Assembly: GCA_030617585.1 (NCBI GenBank)
Contig: JAUWVD010000070.1
Location: 1-6,466 of the forward strand
Reading direction: 5' to 3'
Source of the DNA: Candidatus Methanophagales archaeon
Lineage (GTDB): Archaea > Halobacteriota > Syntropharchaeia > Alkanophagales > Methanospirareceae
DNA: 6,466 nucleotides
The position numbers and the translations under genes were made by a program. Shown here in pieces: positions 5,099-6,466 of this stretch. The first letter of the stretch is position 1; every line of letters begins with the position of its first letter. The notes below the pieces were generated by a model that made no database searches, was not told where the DNA came from, and worked only from the letters and a program-made list of their open reading frames with translations.

Positions 5099-6466
5099 CT
5101 TGATAGAGCGAAGAGGAATGCAGCGGAATTAATAGATGAGGTCTTGGATCGGGATATAAGGGTGAGCGATACCGAAGAGCGGAAGATAGCATCGGAAAGG
5201 AATTTAGAGCGGCTTGGAGCGCTTAAGAACAAGCTCCTCCGAGAGCTTACCACGCCTTTGAATACTAGGACCTACCATCCAATAGCGTTAGCAGAAGAGG
5301 AGATAACGAGCTTAAAGAAGGACAGAGAGGATTTAAAGAATCTTTCGTTCTTAGCCATTATGAGAAAGCTCGACCGAGAAGACGAGTACTTCCGGTGGAC
5401 GCATTCGCCGATTAATGATGGCGACATCATATTCAATCCACTGGTAAACTATAGGCATTCAATAGATAATGTCATGGCATCAAAATATATAGATATACTT
5501 CATGATTACGGGTTCCTGTCATTGGATGCGGAAGGGAATGTGGTGAATGAGGAGGAGAAGTTTGGACATCTCATCACAGTGTTAAGTTCGAGAGGGGACA
5601 ATTTCGATGATGCGAGGTTGGGAGGCGGAGCTTTTAAGAGCATGGTGACTGAGCGATTTGCAAAAGACGCGGACGTTCTGAAACTGGATGCGCCAGCACG
5701 AGCACACAGCTTTGGCATCTATACGCTCATGATTGGGCTTCAGCCCTGGGCACCCGGGCCCGGACTTCCACCAAGACTGCGTGAATTAGAATGGATTGAA
5801 AAAGCGTATAATGAAAGTGACTTCACCAAACTACAGCGGCACCATTCGCTCTTCTACGGTACGCCAAAACCGTTCTCGGAGATCACGGGAATACCCTATT
5901 CGCCGGGTGCCGATGAGAAGAACAGGGATACAGTAACAGAATACTGGAAGAATTATGAGATTATAGAGTCAGGAGCTTTATGGAATAACGTCCCCCTTGT
6001 GCTGGCACAAAGCTTGAAGATGTTCGATGATTTGCTGACCGGCATGGATATAGCGGAGAACATAAGTAATCTGAAAGTACCGGATAGCTTCTCGATCGCA
6101 GGACTCACGGTATTGGTCCAGGGGCTTGAAAACGCGAGTAGAAGCATGGAGAAAGTAGGACTATGGACAAAGGCTGCAGGTAAGGGATTTGCGCAGTTGA
6201 AAACAGAATTTGAGGTTTTGATAACGAAATTAAAAGGTGCCGGGGCGACGGTGGCGGATAAAGCCGAGAAGATAGTAAAAATGATAGACGATTCAGCAAG
6301 GAATATGGAGATATTAACTGAGAGGATAGATGACCTGTCGAATAGATTCGGCGAGGATATTAATTTGGTACTTGACCGGGCAATGGAGTTCATTAGCGGG
6401 ATACCTTCTGAAGAGACCTCTTCAAGTGTGATAAGGCATATAACAAAGGCAGAGTCAGAGGTTTCA
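5099..6466 (+). CDS. In-frame C-terminal continuation of the tubulin-like protein, open at window end
   Basis: These 456 sense codons follow the TAA in the same frame and end only because the window ends. Codons 370-465 extend the charged, probably coiled-coil region. Codons 466-600 form a mixed globular part, including the motifs GDIIFNPLVNYRHSID (477-492) and MIGLQPWAPGPGLPPRL (580-596). Codons 715-825 are again long and helical (for example AGATVADKAEKIVKMIDD, 750-767), suggesting a second coiled coil. No membrane segment is clear. Codon use matches the upstream half. As a separate gene it would need a poor start: TTG 5144, GTG 5162 or the first in-frame ATG at 5360, none with a properly spaced Shine-Dalgarno (GAGGT at 5138-5142 is only 1 base from TTG 5144). 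I therefore read it as the second half of one protein of more than 825 residues, broken or misread at 5096. I do not recognise a named domain in it. Confidence 0.72.

Noticed and set aside
5751..5764. GC-rich palindrome (CCGGGCCCGG) as a terminator
   Set aside because: It lies inside the open tubulin-like frame, encodes the Pro/Gly stretch WAPGPGLPP, and has no T-run after it.
5953..6393. 146-codon minus-strand reading frame
   Set aside because: It is antisense to the tubulin-like continuation, which is open on the plus strand with codon use like the rest of the gene. The minus-strand product is Ser-rich with hydrophobic stretches typical of an antisense shadow.

Overview
The window looks archaeal. 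Isoleucine ATA and arginine AGA/AGG codons are common throughout, the promoter I can see is a TATA-type box (TTTAAATA), and the gene set (archaeal-type ThiL, LarB, radical SAM/SPASM, a tubulin-like protein) suits a euryarchaeon, possibly from an anaerobic methane- or alkane-cycling group. The lineage is an inference from style and not from a marker gene. All three stop codons (TAG, TAA, TGA) end genes here, so I see no sign of a recoded genetic code.

Layout. Positions 817 to 1 (minus strand) hold the first 272 codons of thiL, thiamine-monophosphate kinase, which runs off the left edge. A divergent intergenic region (818-988) carries a striking imperfect palindrome, 829-884. On the plus strand, 989-2233 is one open frame fusing LarB (nickel-pincer cofactor biosynthesis) to a C-terminal RNase III-like domain with altered active-site residues. 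It is followed 20 bases later by a radical SAM/SPASM protein (2254-3426).

A 120-base intergenic gap with a good TATA box and Shine-Dalgarno site then leads to a two-gene unit. The first gene is a small three-helix membrane protein with an acidic cytoplasmic-type tail (3547-3981). The second is a large tubulin/FtsZ-superfamily protein with coiled coils that starts at 3992 and is still open at the right edge (825 codons). An ochre TAA at 5096-5098 interrupts this gene, yet the same frame continues for 456 sense codons, so the gene is either broken by one point change, misread in sequencing, or split or read through.

How the genes work together. The left part is metabolic: a cofactor kinase, a cofactor carboxylase and a radical SAM maturase-like enzyme. 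The right part looks like a GTP-dependent filament system anchored to or acting on membrane. Tubulin-like proteins of this large type have been proposed from gene neighbourhoods to act in membrane remodelling together with a VWA-domain protein and a GTPase. Those partners, if present, would lie past the right edge. The tubulin-like/membrane-protein unit and the LarB-RNase III fusion are the two parts most worth following.
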